64,000 nt of DNA from Helianthus annuus (lineage: Eukaryota > Streptophyta > Magnoliopsida > Asterales > Asteraceae). Of this stretch, positions 22,270 to 34,141 are shown one piece after another. The stretch spans positions 125,022,088-125,086,087 of the forward strand of contig NC_035433.2 of assembly GCF_002127325.2 (NCBI RefSeq). Direction: 5' to 3'. The translations under genes were made by a program, and so were the position numbers. Under the pieces are notes generated by a model that searched no databases, had not been told where the DNA came from, and was given only the letters and a program-made list of their open reading frames with translations. How positions within the stretch are numbered: position 1 is the stretch's first letter; the number at the start of each line of letters is the position of its first letter.

Positions 22270-24788
22270 TGTCACACCCTGGCTTTTGCGGAAGCGTGGG
22301 TTAACTTGGTGTGACTTCTTAATACCATAGCAACAATCACAACAACACTACATGATTTAAAACATAAGATGTTCATCCACTCATTAAGTCAAATACTACC
22401 ACAACATCATTGTTGGAAAATGTCGACACTTACGATAAGTTACAAACCATACTTGTTCAAAACATGTTTACTAGACACAACAAAAGACTTGAAATAAAAA
22501 CATGGTTTAAAGGCATGTAACCCGTCCAGGCAAGGGTTACACCTCCTAAACCAACTACCCCGGATGACATCTTTATTCAACGCAGCTTAACATGCATGCA
22601 GACACTTGCCAGATCCCCTTAGTTTCTTGAAATACATGTAGTTTGAAAAATCAACAAAAGTTGAGCGAGTTCATGTGTATGTGTGTCTGTGTAAACCTTT
22701 GAAATGCGTCTGTATGTATGAAAAAACCTGGTATGTAGCAATTAAAGAAAAATAAAAGAGATCATCAACGGGTTGCAAAGCCACTGGTATGTGTGAAACG
22801 GTGCAGGAAGTACTCAAACCTAGCAAATTTGTACCGGGCCTCCGGCTTTAAGACACAGTCACCACTATGGGCCTCCCCGGCCTCATGGGTGTGGGCTCGC
22901 TACACCTAAATATATCTATCACTCATGTCCGTCGGTCCTAACAACGAGCATTAATGGCCTTAAGTGTTGTAGCCACCTTTCACATGATCTAAGCGTCTAA
23001 ACCCTCCTTAAGCTAACCATACCATTTATAAAAGCGTCTATAAATTGTAACATGTATTTCACCCCCGAAGTATAAAACTGAAAACAGTTTAAAAGAAAAG
23101 GGGGACATGAACTCACTGTACTGCGTCATCTGAATCGAGTCGTCAATCCGAACACTGTCTGCTATGCGACGACCTACACGTACTAACGTATATTAGATGA
23201 ACGGGTCGTGCCTTGGCTTAGGTTTTAATGTTTTGAGTTGCGTTACTTTGATATTATACTTGTCAAAATAATAATTATTATTTTAACTTAACTTTTGTCT
23301 TTAGGAAAAATAGTTAGGCAACTATTCCGTATCTACACTTCTCAAGTATTTATATGTGTAATTCCTTTCCAAGGATGGGGGTATTTATACATATATTTTT
23401 GTGATTTGGAGTATTGACATTATATATTTTTAAGTCCCACTTTAGAAAATATATAATATTTTATCTATCAAAAATAATATGTCCCAAAATATATATTTTT
23501 CCAAAAATACAAATAATCACACAAGCGTGTTAACATGAAATATATATTTAAAATAAATATTTATTCGCTTTTATTTTCGAAACTCACCTCCGATATTTTG
23601 GAGTTTTGTAACAAAACTTATGGCGAAGTTTACTTCCGAAAAACAAAGTTAACACAGTTTGTAAATACTTGTTAGAAAATAATTTTCTAAGTCTTGGGAT
23701 TTTTAGAAAATTTCGTCAGAGTTTCCCCTAAAAACGGGAGTGTCCATGCTAATAAGCATATCGTTTTCTTTTCGAAATCAATCAACAATCATTCTTTATA
23801 ATACCAAGTGCAAAAATATATGTTTCACACCCTAGTCATGAACTTGATGTGTTTCGAAAAGCGTAGTAACTTAGAAAAGCTTTTAGTAGACTTAGTTACC
23901 TTCCGAAGTGTAGTTATTCCATCAAAAATCATTTTCTTAAACGAGTTACGTTTTCACCACTTGTAAACCATATTTACAAAAATTAACTAATTGAACTCTT
24001 CTTGTAAATAAATGTTCTTACACTTATTTTATTTCTAAAAATAATGTAAGTATATGTAAAGTCATGATTTTCTAAAACCCGATTTTTTAACTTGGTTTAC
24101 TTAGAAAAAAAAAATTCTAGTAAGACTTGAATCAACATGATCACCAATCTACTAGTTCACTCATATTTTAGAAAATCATTCTTTTCAAGTTCATGACTAA
24201 CTAGAAAGCGGTTATCTTACTTAACATATAACCACTTCCTACTTTGGTTAAATCACCCTTCTAAATATTATCTAACCATATTCATAGGGTGATTAATCCA
24301 TATAACCAAGAATCTACATAACATCAACAACATACTCATAATCAACCTCATACTAGTAGCATTTTATTATCAAGTAAACTTTTATGTTCATTATTCTTGT
24401 TTAGCATCTTTTAGTATTCTTGTTCTTTAGTGATTTAGACAATAACATCATACTACTTATTTTGACTAAGAACAAGATGAAAGAAGGTGTAAAGAGACTT
24501 ACTACTAGCACAAGGCTAGGGTAGAATCTAGTGCAAAGATGATGAGAAAAGATGATGAACAAGACTAGAACAAAGCTCCCTTGAATGTTCCTCAACTTGC
24601 AACCTCCATGAATCACCTTCAAGGCTTGAATGGAGCTTGAATATGATGAAGATGGTGATGTAAAAATGGTGGTGATGGTGGCGGTTTGGGGTGAGCCGAA
24701 AGAGAGAGAGAGTGAGTGAAGAGTGAGGGTGAACTTGAAATGATGAAGATGATCTAAGGCTCCATACTTAAAGGATGTCTTCATATAT
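22270..24788 (-). repeat. 5' LTR of element 2, interrupted
   Basis: It starts TGTCACACCCTGGC on the plus strand, shared with 9101 and 24790, and runs parallel to those LTRs up to the region after the ACTACTAGCACAAGGCTAGGG motif (24500). It ends abruptly at 24788, where the LTR of element 3 begins. The frame at 24401-24784 is not conserved in the sister LTRs and is not called. Confidence 0.8.
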
Positions 24789-27700
24789 TGTCACACCCTG
24801 GCTTTTGCGGAAGCGTGGGTTTATTTGGTGTGACGTCTTAATAACATAGAAACAATCACAACAATGTTATATGATAAAAAAATATATGATGTTCATCCAT
24901 TAAAATAGTTAAAAATGCATAACATATTGTCTCAACCACAAAATGCATTACAAAACATTACTTGTTTAAAACGAGTTCGTAAGACTCAACGAAAGACTAG
25001 CAACAAAACAAGGATAAGAGACATGCAACTCGTCCAGGAAGGAGTTGCACTTCCCAAACCCTACAACTCTGGATGACATCCTTATTAAGTACGCAGCTAA
25101 CATGCGTCACTTGCCAGATCCAATTAACTCCCTGAGATACATGTAGTTTAAAAAGTCAACAAAAAGTTGAGCGAGTTCATGTGTAAGTCTGTGTGTGTAA
25201 ACCGTTTTAATATGTTTGTAAGTAAAATAGTCCCTGGTATGTAGCAATAAGGAAAAACTGATCACCATTGGGTTGCAAAACCAATAGTATATGTGAATGA
25301 TGCAGGAAGACTCAAACCTAGCAAATTTGTCTCCGGTATTGAAGACATAGTCACCACTATGGGCCCCCGGCCTCATGGGTGTGGGCTCGCTACACCCAAA
25401 TAGATCTATCACTCATGCCTCGTGGTCCTACAATGAGGATTAATGGCCTTAAGTGTCATGCCCACCACTCACTTGATCGCGTACTAAAAACCATCTTTAA
25501 GCTAACAATACCATATAAATGTCTGAAATAACTTGTAAACATGTATTCCACCCCCGAAATATAAAACGGAAAACAGTAAAAGGAAAAGGGGGTCATGAAC
25601 TCACCGTAGTGCGTCTTGACTCGAATCTTAACTCTGTCCGCTATACGACAACCTACAATGTACTAATGTCTATTAGACGAACGGGCCGTGCCTTGGCTTA
25701 GAGTTTAGTGTTTTGAGTTGTGTTACTTTGGTATTATTTTGTTAAAATAATAATGATTATTTTAACTTAACTATCGTCTTTAGAAAAATAGTTAGGCAAC
25801 TATTTTGTGTTTATATTTCTCGAATATTTTTACTAAGTGTTCGGATTTTCGGAAAATTTCGCCATAGTCTCCTTTGTAAATAGAGGTGTCCATGCTTCAA
25901 AGCATATCATTTTCTTTTACGTATATCCCGTAGTTCATTTTCAATAATCAAACCGATATATAGACATACAAAGCATTACTTACTTTATTTCAGCTTCATT
26001 ACTCAAAACCGGACTGTTTTCGAGGATTTTTATAAAATAGTTAACCTTTTCCAAAAATTCCCAAATTTTTATAGAGTGACTCATACGACCCAAATTTTAT
26101 TGTGTAAAAATATCAGGGTCCAATTCGTCACCAATATTTTATAGAAATTTATTTACCCGACTGCAATCAGATTTGTTACTTTCTGATTGCAGTTTACGGA
26201 ATAATTCACTAAAAATTAACCGTAAGTCCGATTGACGAAATTCCAGTTGGAGGGTCATCGTGACAACGGTGACCAACTACTGTAAAAATTCCATGAGTCG
26301 ATTTTACTCAGGTTTCAAGTTATGACTTTGAATACGACACACGTTTTCTGCAGTAAAAATGCAGCTTAAGCTGCTGTCCAAAAACAGTCCCTTAAAAATA
26401 GTAAACGATCTCGAAAAATTACGATTCCAGTGCCATTTGCTCCGTTTTTCAAAAATACACATTTTAGGCTTCAGAAAATCAGTTTTTCGATTTAAAACGG
26501 TCCAGTTACAGCCTGTTGAAGTTGGCTGGAAATACAAGTCAGCTTGCTGTTTGCAACGTACAAGTTACTAAAAACGCATCAACAAAGACCCTAACCATGG
26601 TTTATCGATGATTTAGTGTTCAAACCTCAATCATGCTTTAACCAACCCTAAACCAACCTGATGTCAACTTCATACAAACTTTTTATGTAGGGTTTTTATG
26701 TAGAGTTTCATGTTCATCTCTTTTAGTGTTCTATTTCTTGTGTTACTTGATTATTATCATACTACTAAATATCATAACAAAAAACAAGATGAAACAATGG
26801 TGTGAAGGGACTTCCTACTAGCACAAGGCTAGGGTGAAAATCTTAGGGCAAGGGTGATGAAGAAATGATAGTGACAAAGACTTGAACAAAGCTTCCTTGA
26901 GAGCCCTTCAACTTGTAACTTCTATAGATGATCTTCAAGGCTTGGAAAGGACTTGGATGAAGAAGATGAAGGTGGGTTAGTGATGGTGATGGTGATTTCG
27001 GTTGGGGGAGCCGAATGGGGAGGGGAGAGGGTGAGTTTGAGTGTGGTTTTGTAGATATGATGAGGTTCCTTGGAAATCATGAGCACCCTACTCCCTAATG
27101 CCATCATTAGTTAGATTTTTGGCCAATCAAGTAAAGATTACAATAACCAAAATCTAAACAAAATATTTTACAATCATGGGCTGCAAATTCGGTTGGGTGG
27201 GGGGGGGTGGGGTAAAATGAAAATTTTTGGTAACTAATAGGTATTTAATTAGAAGGTTAAGGGTATTTTCAAGAATAGTGGGTGTATGCCATGTTTCTAT
27301 AGTGTGTGGGGATTTTTGTGACCGTAAATAATTAAAAATGAGAAAATAATATTTCTGGCAATATTTTGGTGTCCCGGGTAACGTCTGGTTGTTCGGTTAC
27401 ATATCGTTTCGTTAAAGCGTTTAATTGTACCACGTAGTGTCTTTTGTGCATCTTTTTGTAACGAAATTAATTCCAACACTTAGGAAAGCGTTCATGACCA
27501 TTTAGTCAATACTCTGTATAATATGAGTGTGTTAAAAGCTGAATTGTTACAGAAATTGCGGAATTCTGTATTTAAAATGAGTTTTAGGCACTTTCCGGCA
27601 CTCAAACTATCACCTAGTGACATAGTCTTATGGTCCTCACTTCCCTACACCCATATTGGTGTAGTACCCTATCCCTAGCTCATACTGGCCTCAATATAAT

Positions 27701-27934
27701 GTCTGTCTATGTGCTGGCATCGTCAGCATGTGTCTGAGTTATCCGCTCACTGTGCTAATTGTGTTTTGTGCATCAGGTTTGTCACTAAGAGTCTGTATGA
27801 AATAATGGAGTGATTGTATGTAAAGGATGCACATGTGTGTATGTAAAGTGTCAGATGTAATCAAGCACAGTCGTTAAGCACATAATTAAGGTTAATTAAT
27901 TTGTACAGTACCTGTAATTATGCAGGTTGTCACA
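24789..27934 (-). repeat. 3' LTR of element 3
   Basis: The 3146-bp LTR runs from TGTCACACCC (24789) to GGTTGTCACA (27934). It is inserted into the LTR of element 2, with TATAT immediately to its left. The central block 25860-26800 differs from the other LTRs, while both ends match well. No gene was recognised; frames at 26304-26571 oppose each other in an AT-rich block and lack domains. Confidence 0.87.
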
Positions 27935-27945
27935 TTCTCCCCCTG
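27935..27945 (-). other. Polypurine tract of element 3
   Basis: The minus strand reads CAGGGGGAGAA directly before TGTGACAACC, one base different from the tract of element 1. Confidence 0.85.
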
Positions 27946-27969
27946 TTAAGAAAATTTCGTCCCGAAATT

Positions 27970-28368
27970 TTAAGTTCTACTTCTAGTTGCAGGGGTCTTG
28001 GGGAATAAATGTGGGTACTTAGCCTTCATACGGTCCTCACGTTCCCACGTGAACTCTGGGCCGTGTCGTGCATTCCACCGAACTATGACGAGTTTGACAC
28101 TACTCCGGCGTGTCTTATTAACCTTCCAATCCGTAACCTCAACCGGTTCCTCAACAAAGTGGAGTGTGTCGTCGATATGAACCTCGTCAGCAAGAATGAT
28201 AACTGTCTCCTGAGTTGGACTCTTTTTCAGGTTCGATACATGGAATGTATCATGAACGCCATTAAGTTCAGCAGGTAAGTCCAATTTGTATGCCACAAGC
28301 CCAATCCTTTGCAGGATTCTGAAAGGGCCGGTGTAACGCGGATTCAACTTCCCACGCTTCCAAAGCAT
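27970..28368 (-). pseudogene. Chromodomain end of pol, element 3
   Basis: It encodes the same C-terminal module as 2057-2614, with NPRYTGPFRILQRIG at the start and [16 protein letters not shown] in the chromodomain-like part. It is separated from the integrase frame by one frameshift near 28350 (the intact family reads through a [15 protein letters not shown] join). It ends at a stop 24 bp from the polypurine tract. Confidence 0.83.
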
Positions 28369-29447
28369 GCCACACCCTTCCAGGGTGAAACCTTTAACAA
28401 AACCATATCCCCAACTTGAAACTCTAAAGGTTTCCTCCTTTGGTTTGCATAGCCTTTCTGTCTGTCGCGAGCCGCCTCGATGTGTTTTCGAATCTGCGCA
28501 ATCTTGTCTGTCGTCTCTTGGACGATTTCGGGTCCAACAAGCTGCCTATCACCCGCATCAGCCCAGCATAGGGGTGATCGATACTTGCGTCCGTAAAGAG
28601 CTTCAAATGGTGCTGCTCCAATGCTTGTGTGGTAGCTGTTGTTGTACGAGAATTCGACCAATGGCAAGTGATTGTCCCAGCTACCACCCAGGTCCATTAC
28701 ACATGCTCTCAGCATATCTTCTAATGCTTGAATCGTTCTTTCACTCTGGCCATCCGTTTGTGGATGAAACGCTGTACTCAGGTTTAACTGAGAACCAAAT
28801 GCTTCTTGGAAGGACTGCCAAATCCTCGATACGAAGCGTCCATCTCTATCAGAGATAATCGAGAGAGGCACTCCATGACGTGCAACAATCTCCCTCATGT
28901 ATATTTCAGCAAGTTTACTCGTGTTGTCCTTTTCCTTGATTGGCAGGAAGTGCGCAGATTTTGTTAGACGGTCTACTATTACCCAAATTGTATCATGACC
29001 CTTGGGCGTCTTTGGCAATTTTGTGATGAAGTCTATGGAAATCTGTTCCCATTTCCATTTGGGTATTTCAGGTTGCTGTAGAAGACCTGAGGGTTTTTGG
29101 TATTCAACCTTTACCTTGGCGCAAGTTAAACATTTGCTAACGTATACTGCGACATCGCCTTTCATCCTGGGCCACCAATAGAAATCCTTAAGATCTTGGT
29201 ACATTTTATCCGCTCCTGGATGAATCGAGTACCGTGACTTGTGAGCCTCATCGAATATAACCTTTCTCAATCCTCCAAACAGAGGAACCCAAATTCGTCT
29301 CATGAAACACAAGGTTCCCTCCTCATTTGGTACCAACTGCTTCTCCATCCCACGGAGGTATTCATTCTCGATATTGCTTTCCTTTAAAGCTTCTCTCTGC
29401 GCGGCACGAATGCGCAAAGAGAGGTCCGTCTGGACAATCATTTCCAA
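28344..29447 (-). pseudogene. Integrase region of pol, element 3
   Basis: The 367-residue frame has [10 protein letters not shown] and CLTCAKVK (zinc-binding), the catalytic residues in [15 protein letters not shown] and [12 protein letters not shown], and the [13 protein letters not shown] motif near its end. It is better preserved than in element 1. A frameshift precedes it (29448-29475) and another follows. Function would be insertion of the DNA copy, but the flanking breaks make the copy inactive. Confidence 0.83.
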
Positions 29448-29474
29448 AGCGCTAACCCTTATGGGCTTTATCCT

Positions 29475-29656
29475 TTACTTTCGACTTAGGGCGTCAGCAA
29501 CTAAATTCGCCTTTCCTGGGTGATACTTAATTTCACAGTCGTAATCGTTCAACAGCTCAACCCAGCGTCTCTGCCTCATATTGAGCTCCTTTTGATCAAA
29601 AATGTGCTGTAAACTCTTGTGATCAGTGAAGATTGTACATCTTGTCCCATACAAAT
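29475..29656 (-). pseudogene. RNase H fragment cut by element 5
   Basis: The frame reads [20 protein letters not shown] through [15 protein letters not shown], the end of the RNase H domain and the linker to integrase. At 29656 homology stops at the LTR of element 5. Upstream (minus strand) residues at 29657-29801 belong to that LTR, not to pol. Confidence 0.8.
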
Positions 29657-31612
29657 TGTAACACCCCAAATTTCGTATGATATAAAATAATATTATATTT
29701 GTTTTTGTGATGATAAATAACAGAAAAACGGTAACTATTAAACGGTACCGTAAGAAAATGATAGTAAGTTTAAAATATATGTATCTAACTAAGTTAACCA
29801 AAGGAAAGGTAACCTAGTTAATGTGAAAAGAAAGAATGTGACATGTATTAAAAGATAAGGGACTAAAAGTGTAAAGGTGTAATGAAAAATTAATAAAAAA
29901 AGAGAGGCCAGTGTGTTCCTGGCTGTGTGCGTACGAACGAGAGAGGGAGAGAGACCCAGAAGAAAACTAAACCCTAACCTTCTAAATCCATCAAATTGAA
30001 AGGGAAAATAGAGGTTAATCGAATGCATGAGCCAGGAACTTCGATTATCTAAGTGTTCTTGATCTCAAGTAAGTGAAATTTCTTGATTTGATGATGTTTG
30101 GTTATGTGGGTATAGTGTAATTCGTGAATGTAATACAAAATCTAGTATGATTTATGGTTGCTATGAATGTTTAGACATCAATAGATGCTAAATTTCGAAT
30201 GTGAGTATGATTAGGGCAAAAACCCACTTGCATGTCAAGTGATGGTTAGAAATTGTGAAGTTCTACATGTTAATTTGATTGTTGATTGATGAAATTGTTA
30301 TGAATAATTGATTAAGAACTAGGTATTCATGTTTAGGATGATAAATTTCCAAGTTAGAGATGTTTATGTTAATCAATGAGTAAAACTATGGAAATTGTGT
30401 TTAGAATGCTTGTACATTGTGCTAGATTAGTAATACGCACACAATGTGTTCGATGAAATGCCTAAGTGAGCTTAGTTATGGTTTTTACATGAATACTTGT
30501 TAGGGAGATGCAATTTCTTTATGATAATGATGTATGTGATTAGTAGACGCTATAACGTACTAAAAAGGATTGTGTAAGTAATGTTTATGAAAGCTAAAGT
30601 ATGAGATTATGACTTATAGGCGCGAAGAAGGAAGAAGGCGCAAGTCACTCGAAGGCACAAGCATCTCAAGAATCGCGGTAAGTTCATATGAACTTAATTC
30701 TCCTTTCGTGTAGATTTACGAATGATGGTTTGCTAATTAAATTTTAGTGTTGAGTTGTATGATCATTCGCATACAAAAACTTACTTAATCTTTGTTAATA
30801 TTCATGTAAACAATCCTTGTTAAAATGTTTATGGTGATTAGTAAGTAGTTAGTAAATCCCTTGCGGATTTGGTTATGATAATGAAAGTTATGGTAAGCTA
30901 TGCAAGTCGACAGGTTCTAGTTGAACAAGTCGAGTAAGAATAAGCTACTACCCGTTTTGAATGGGTGGTCATGAATGCTATGACAAATGCTTGAAGTTTA
31001 ATCCGTTATAGGGATGGAAAGAAAGATTTATGTTGAAAGCAATTAACCCGATGTTACTGGGTCGTAAGTGATAAGCTTGAACCTCATTATGAGGGTATAT
31101 GCCATTACCCATGTAATTGGGTAAATCGAATGCGTAAGAATAATGAAAGCATATAAACGAATGAAGCTAACATGTTGTTACATTGAGTTAAATGAGAATT
31201 ACGACTAACTTTTGAAGTCTTGCCATTGAATGTAGGTAAATCCTCAACTTAGGCGACTCGGCAAAATGGAGCGAGCACATGATCAAAATATGTCTTACCA
31301 AGCGCTTCCGCTAGCTTATGTTAATGTTTTGGGTCAAAATACTTTTTGTACAAATTGTTGGTAAAACGCCTTTAAGTACTTGATTGTTTTAGTTTTTAGT
31401 AGTATCTTGTAGAATGATATTGTTTTGATTGTGGTTAAAACAGGGGCATACTCGTTTTACGGACGGGTCATGCCCAAATTTTATTAAAATCATGTGTTAT
31501 TGTTACTAGCGTTTTTACCTTTTAGGTTGTGAAAGATTCGTACATTTTAAAAGTTTATGTTTTCTAGTGTCTTTTGGATGTCATTTCTTCTAGACGCAAA
31601 TACGGACGTACA
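29657..31612 (+). repeat. 5' LTR of element 5
   Basis: It starts TGTAACACCCC and ends GTACA, with TGTA/TACA inverted ends. No matching 3' LTR exists in the window. The TGTAACACCCC opening is common in plant Ty3-gypsy chromoviruses, so that class is likely, though not shown by any coding sequence. It contains a promoter-like gene-free stretch; no ORF is supported. Confidence 0.75.
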
Positions 31613-31615
31613 AGT

Positions 31616-31627
31616 TGGTATCAGAGC
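31616..31627 (+). other. Primer-binding site of element 5
   Basis: TGGTATCAGAGC matches the initiator-Met tRNA 3' end and lies three bases from the LTR end. Confidence 0.85.
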
Positions 31628-31844
31628 CAAGGTTTGAGGGATTCGAGCATATGAGGTGATGCTTGAACTCAAACCGACGGCTCGTTCAAAAGTGTGTTCG
31701 CTCCAAGGTCGCCAATGAGGTAAAATTTTAAGTTTTTGTTTAGTACAAGTATGTGTAGTGTGTTTATGTTAAATATTTAAGTTAAAGTATGTGGAGTAGT
31801 AATAATGGAAGTTAAACATTAGGTTATATCAGATCTGGCGCAGC

Positions 31845-32124
31845 ACACAGTTGTGTCGTTAAGTGACACAGTTGTGTGGACCATTGATGCCTATTGCTGA
31901 TATCAGGGTGTGTGGCCAGGCTGACACAGCTGTGTAACAATGTACTCAGATAATCAACACAGCTGTGTCTGGGCGAAATTTCCACAAACTTCTTATTTTT
32001 CTTGAAGGGCCGTCGCCGACGCCCTCATGCTTGCCGACGGCCTATCTTTCTGTTTACGGACATTGTGGGCAACGCCCATTTACGAAGCCCGTCGCCGACG
32101 GGGTATGATGCCGTCGCCGACGGC
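31845..32124 (+). repeat. Two families of paired palindromes in the leader of element 5
   Basis: ACACAGTTGTGT lies at 31845 and 31866 (21 bp apart, 9-bp spacer). ACACAGCTGTGT lies at 31924 and 31957. CGTCGCCGACG with extended arms lies at 32011, 32090 and 32112, with a half copy near 32033. The layout echoes the pairs in element 4 although the sequences are unrelated. Confidence 0.75.
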
Positions 32125-33987
32125 TAGTGGAAACCGAGTCCGCTGGGGGTTTTTGTTTTGTTTTGCTTTTCGTATTTTGAGTTTCCAAACCGCCCGAAGG
32201 TCTATTAAATGTTCGTTTAGAGGCTATATAAGGCCTAAAAGATGTATGTAACCACGACTAGTGATTACGATAGAAGGAAATGTATAAAAGTCGAAAGTAA
32301 TATGTCGAAAGGCACGAATGAATGATGAAAGTTTAAGAGATGAGTAAAGTTTAAAATGTAAGAATGCGAATGAAGTAAATACGGATTAATGAATTATGAA
32401 GTATTGAAAGCTTGTGAAATATAATTTAAGTTTCCATACTTCTCAGAAATGCCCGTCTTATGTTCCTGCCAAGTTATTAGAAGATATAATAAGTTATGTA
32501 GATCGTTGGCGATAAAGTAAAATTTATAAAAGTCGAATGTAACGTATGGGATGGCATGAAATGAATGACGAACGTATAAAGTGGAGTTGGAAACGTATGA
32601 TAATGAATAATAAAGGAAGTAAATATAGACTGAAGTACTTAGATATGCGAAGGAACCGGAATTGTAAATAAATGAATATAAAAAAATGATGATGAGAATA
32701 GTGGTGAAAATAATTTGAAGAATGTGAGTTAGATGGAATTCGTATGAAAATTCGGATGAATGTATGCTTTGATAGAATTATGCATTAGAGGCTTGTACCT
32801 TGTACATGAATGGTGTGATGCTTATGTGTATTTAATGATTTGCCTTGTTATCATTAAGAGGAGAATATGAGCCAAATGCAAATCATACGAGCTTATTAGT
32901 AAAGAATGTGTTAGAATTATGTTATATAGTTAACTTGAATGATATTTATTATTTGTAGAATCGTGAAGCATTAGCATGAGAAGGTACGCGAAGGTGAATT
33001 TATACATGTGTATTGTTTGGAGGATTACGTAAATTGTATGTATGAGATACGTAGAGCATTAATATCACGGTCTATCATATTTAAATGACCACATGTTCAA
33101 AAGTTTGAAGTGTGTAAGCAAAACAGTGACTAACTAAAAGTCAACAATATAGGAATATCATGGAATGACCCTTTAGACGCAAATGTTAAAGTAAAAAGTT
33201 AATGTGTTATGTATTAAGTAATATATGTATTATGCTTGACGATAAGTTTAGTGGTATGGATTGGAAATGAGATAACTGATAATCAATGTCTCGTTTATAC
33301 AAGTCAAATTTCGTATAACCAAAAAGAAAATGAATAATAGTATGTATGCTCACATAAACTAACAATATTATGAATGTAATAATAATATGAAAGGTATGGA
33401 AAGAATATTAGTTGGGATGTTAGCTAAAGACATTATGTAATGTGTTCGAATTGAAAGTAAGTACAACGCGTACAACAATAAGTACTAAGTGTGATTAACT
33501 TTAAAAGGTCAAATCGTAGAAGTCAGTAAATAATAATTATTTACAAATTTTTGGAAACATTACGTAAGAATGCAACGTGTAATGTAGGATACTCATTAGT
33601 AAGAGACATGTTAGAGAACGTAGGTGAATTAACACCAAATACGGTGAACGAACAAATGGAAATGGTATGCAAGGGATGGTCATATATTGACCGAAGCTCG
33701 AGAAAAACACGAGAATCATCTCACTTATGTCCAGTCAAGCTAGTAATAAGGGGTCTAACGATTCTTAAAGGATCGGATCAATAAAAGAAAGAAAGATAAG
33801 AATGAAAAGTATAAGCATGCGATTGAATGTAAAACAAACTTAAGAAAGAAGGGTGAGAACACCACTAGAAATAGGATGTAGAGTGTCGCGTTGAAACGCG
33901 CTACATGAATTAGGACATGGAATTAAGTGTTAAGACCCAACACATGAAGTTGAATGTAGAAGATTAATACGGAAACGATTCATAAGA
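32125..33987 (+). other. Gene-free interior of element 5
   Basis: About 1.9 kb of AT-rich sequence without a convincing frame on either strand. Short ORFs at 33537-33784 overlap on opposite strands and lack domains. Confidence 0.5.
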
Positions 33988-34141
33988 AATTACATGGTAA
34001 ATGATATGGCAGAAGAAAGAAAGGTTCGGAGGAAAATGTTTGAATCTGAGAAATTGATTCAACCATGTTTGAATCTGAGAAATTGATTCAACCATCTGAG
34101 AAATTACATGGTAAATGATATGGCAGAAGAAAGAAAGGTTC
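33988..34141. repeat. Short direct repeats at the element 5/element 3 junction
   Basis: A ~41-bp stretch beginning AAATTACATGGTAAATGATA occurs at about 33988 and again at about 34101. Between them, a ~31-bp stretch containing TTTGAATCTGAGAAATTGA occurs twice in tandem (34038-34098). This looks like filler copied from nearby during break repair. Confidence 0.75.

Larger units (their letters stand above)
12589..24788 (-). mobile_element. Element 2: remnant chromovirus hosting elements 1 and 4
   Basis: The sequence right of 12588 reads on the minus strand as the gag start (ATG CCC CCA ...) and then continues backwards through leader, accessory ORF, hairpin array, primer-binding site (22255-22267 region) and a 5' LTR from 22270. 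It is therefore a relative of elements 1 and 3 whose gag-pol half was separated by the insertion of element 1. Element 4 is inserted in its leader at 14093. Its LTR stops at 24788, where element 3 begins. Confidence 0.8.
29657..34141 (+). mobile_element. Element 5: truncated LTR retrotransposon (plus strand)
   Basis: A 1956-bp LTR (TGTAACACCCC ... GGACGTACA) is followed three bases later by TGGTATCAGAGCC, so this element reads on the plus strand, opposite to its host. About 2.5 kb of leader follows, with no gag or pol. The end at about 34141 consists of short repeated filler and then element 3 pol resumes at GGGATCCACATGG. Either the rest was deleted or only a fragment was inserted. Confidence 0.75.

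Noticed and set aside
22270..27934. One very long LTR or a tandem LTR pair
   Set aside because: Each half begins with its own TGTCACACCC end; the left part lacks its distal third and joins a complete LTR, so it is an interrupted LTR next to an inserted element.
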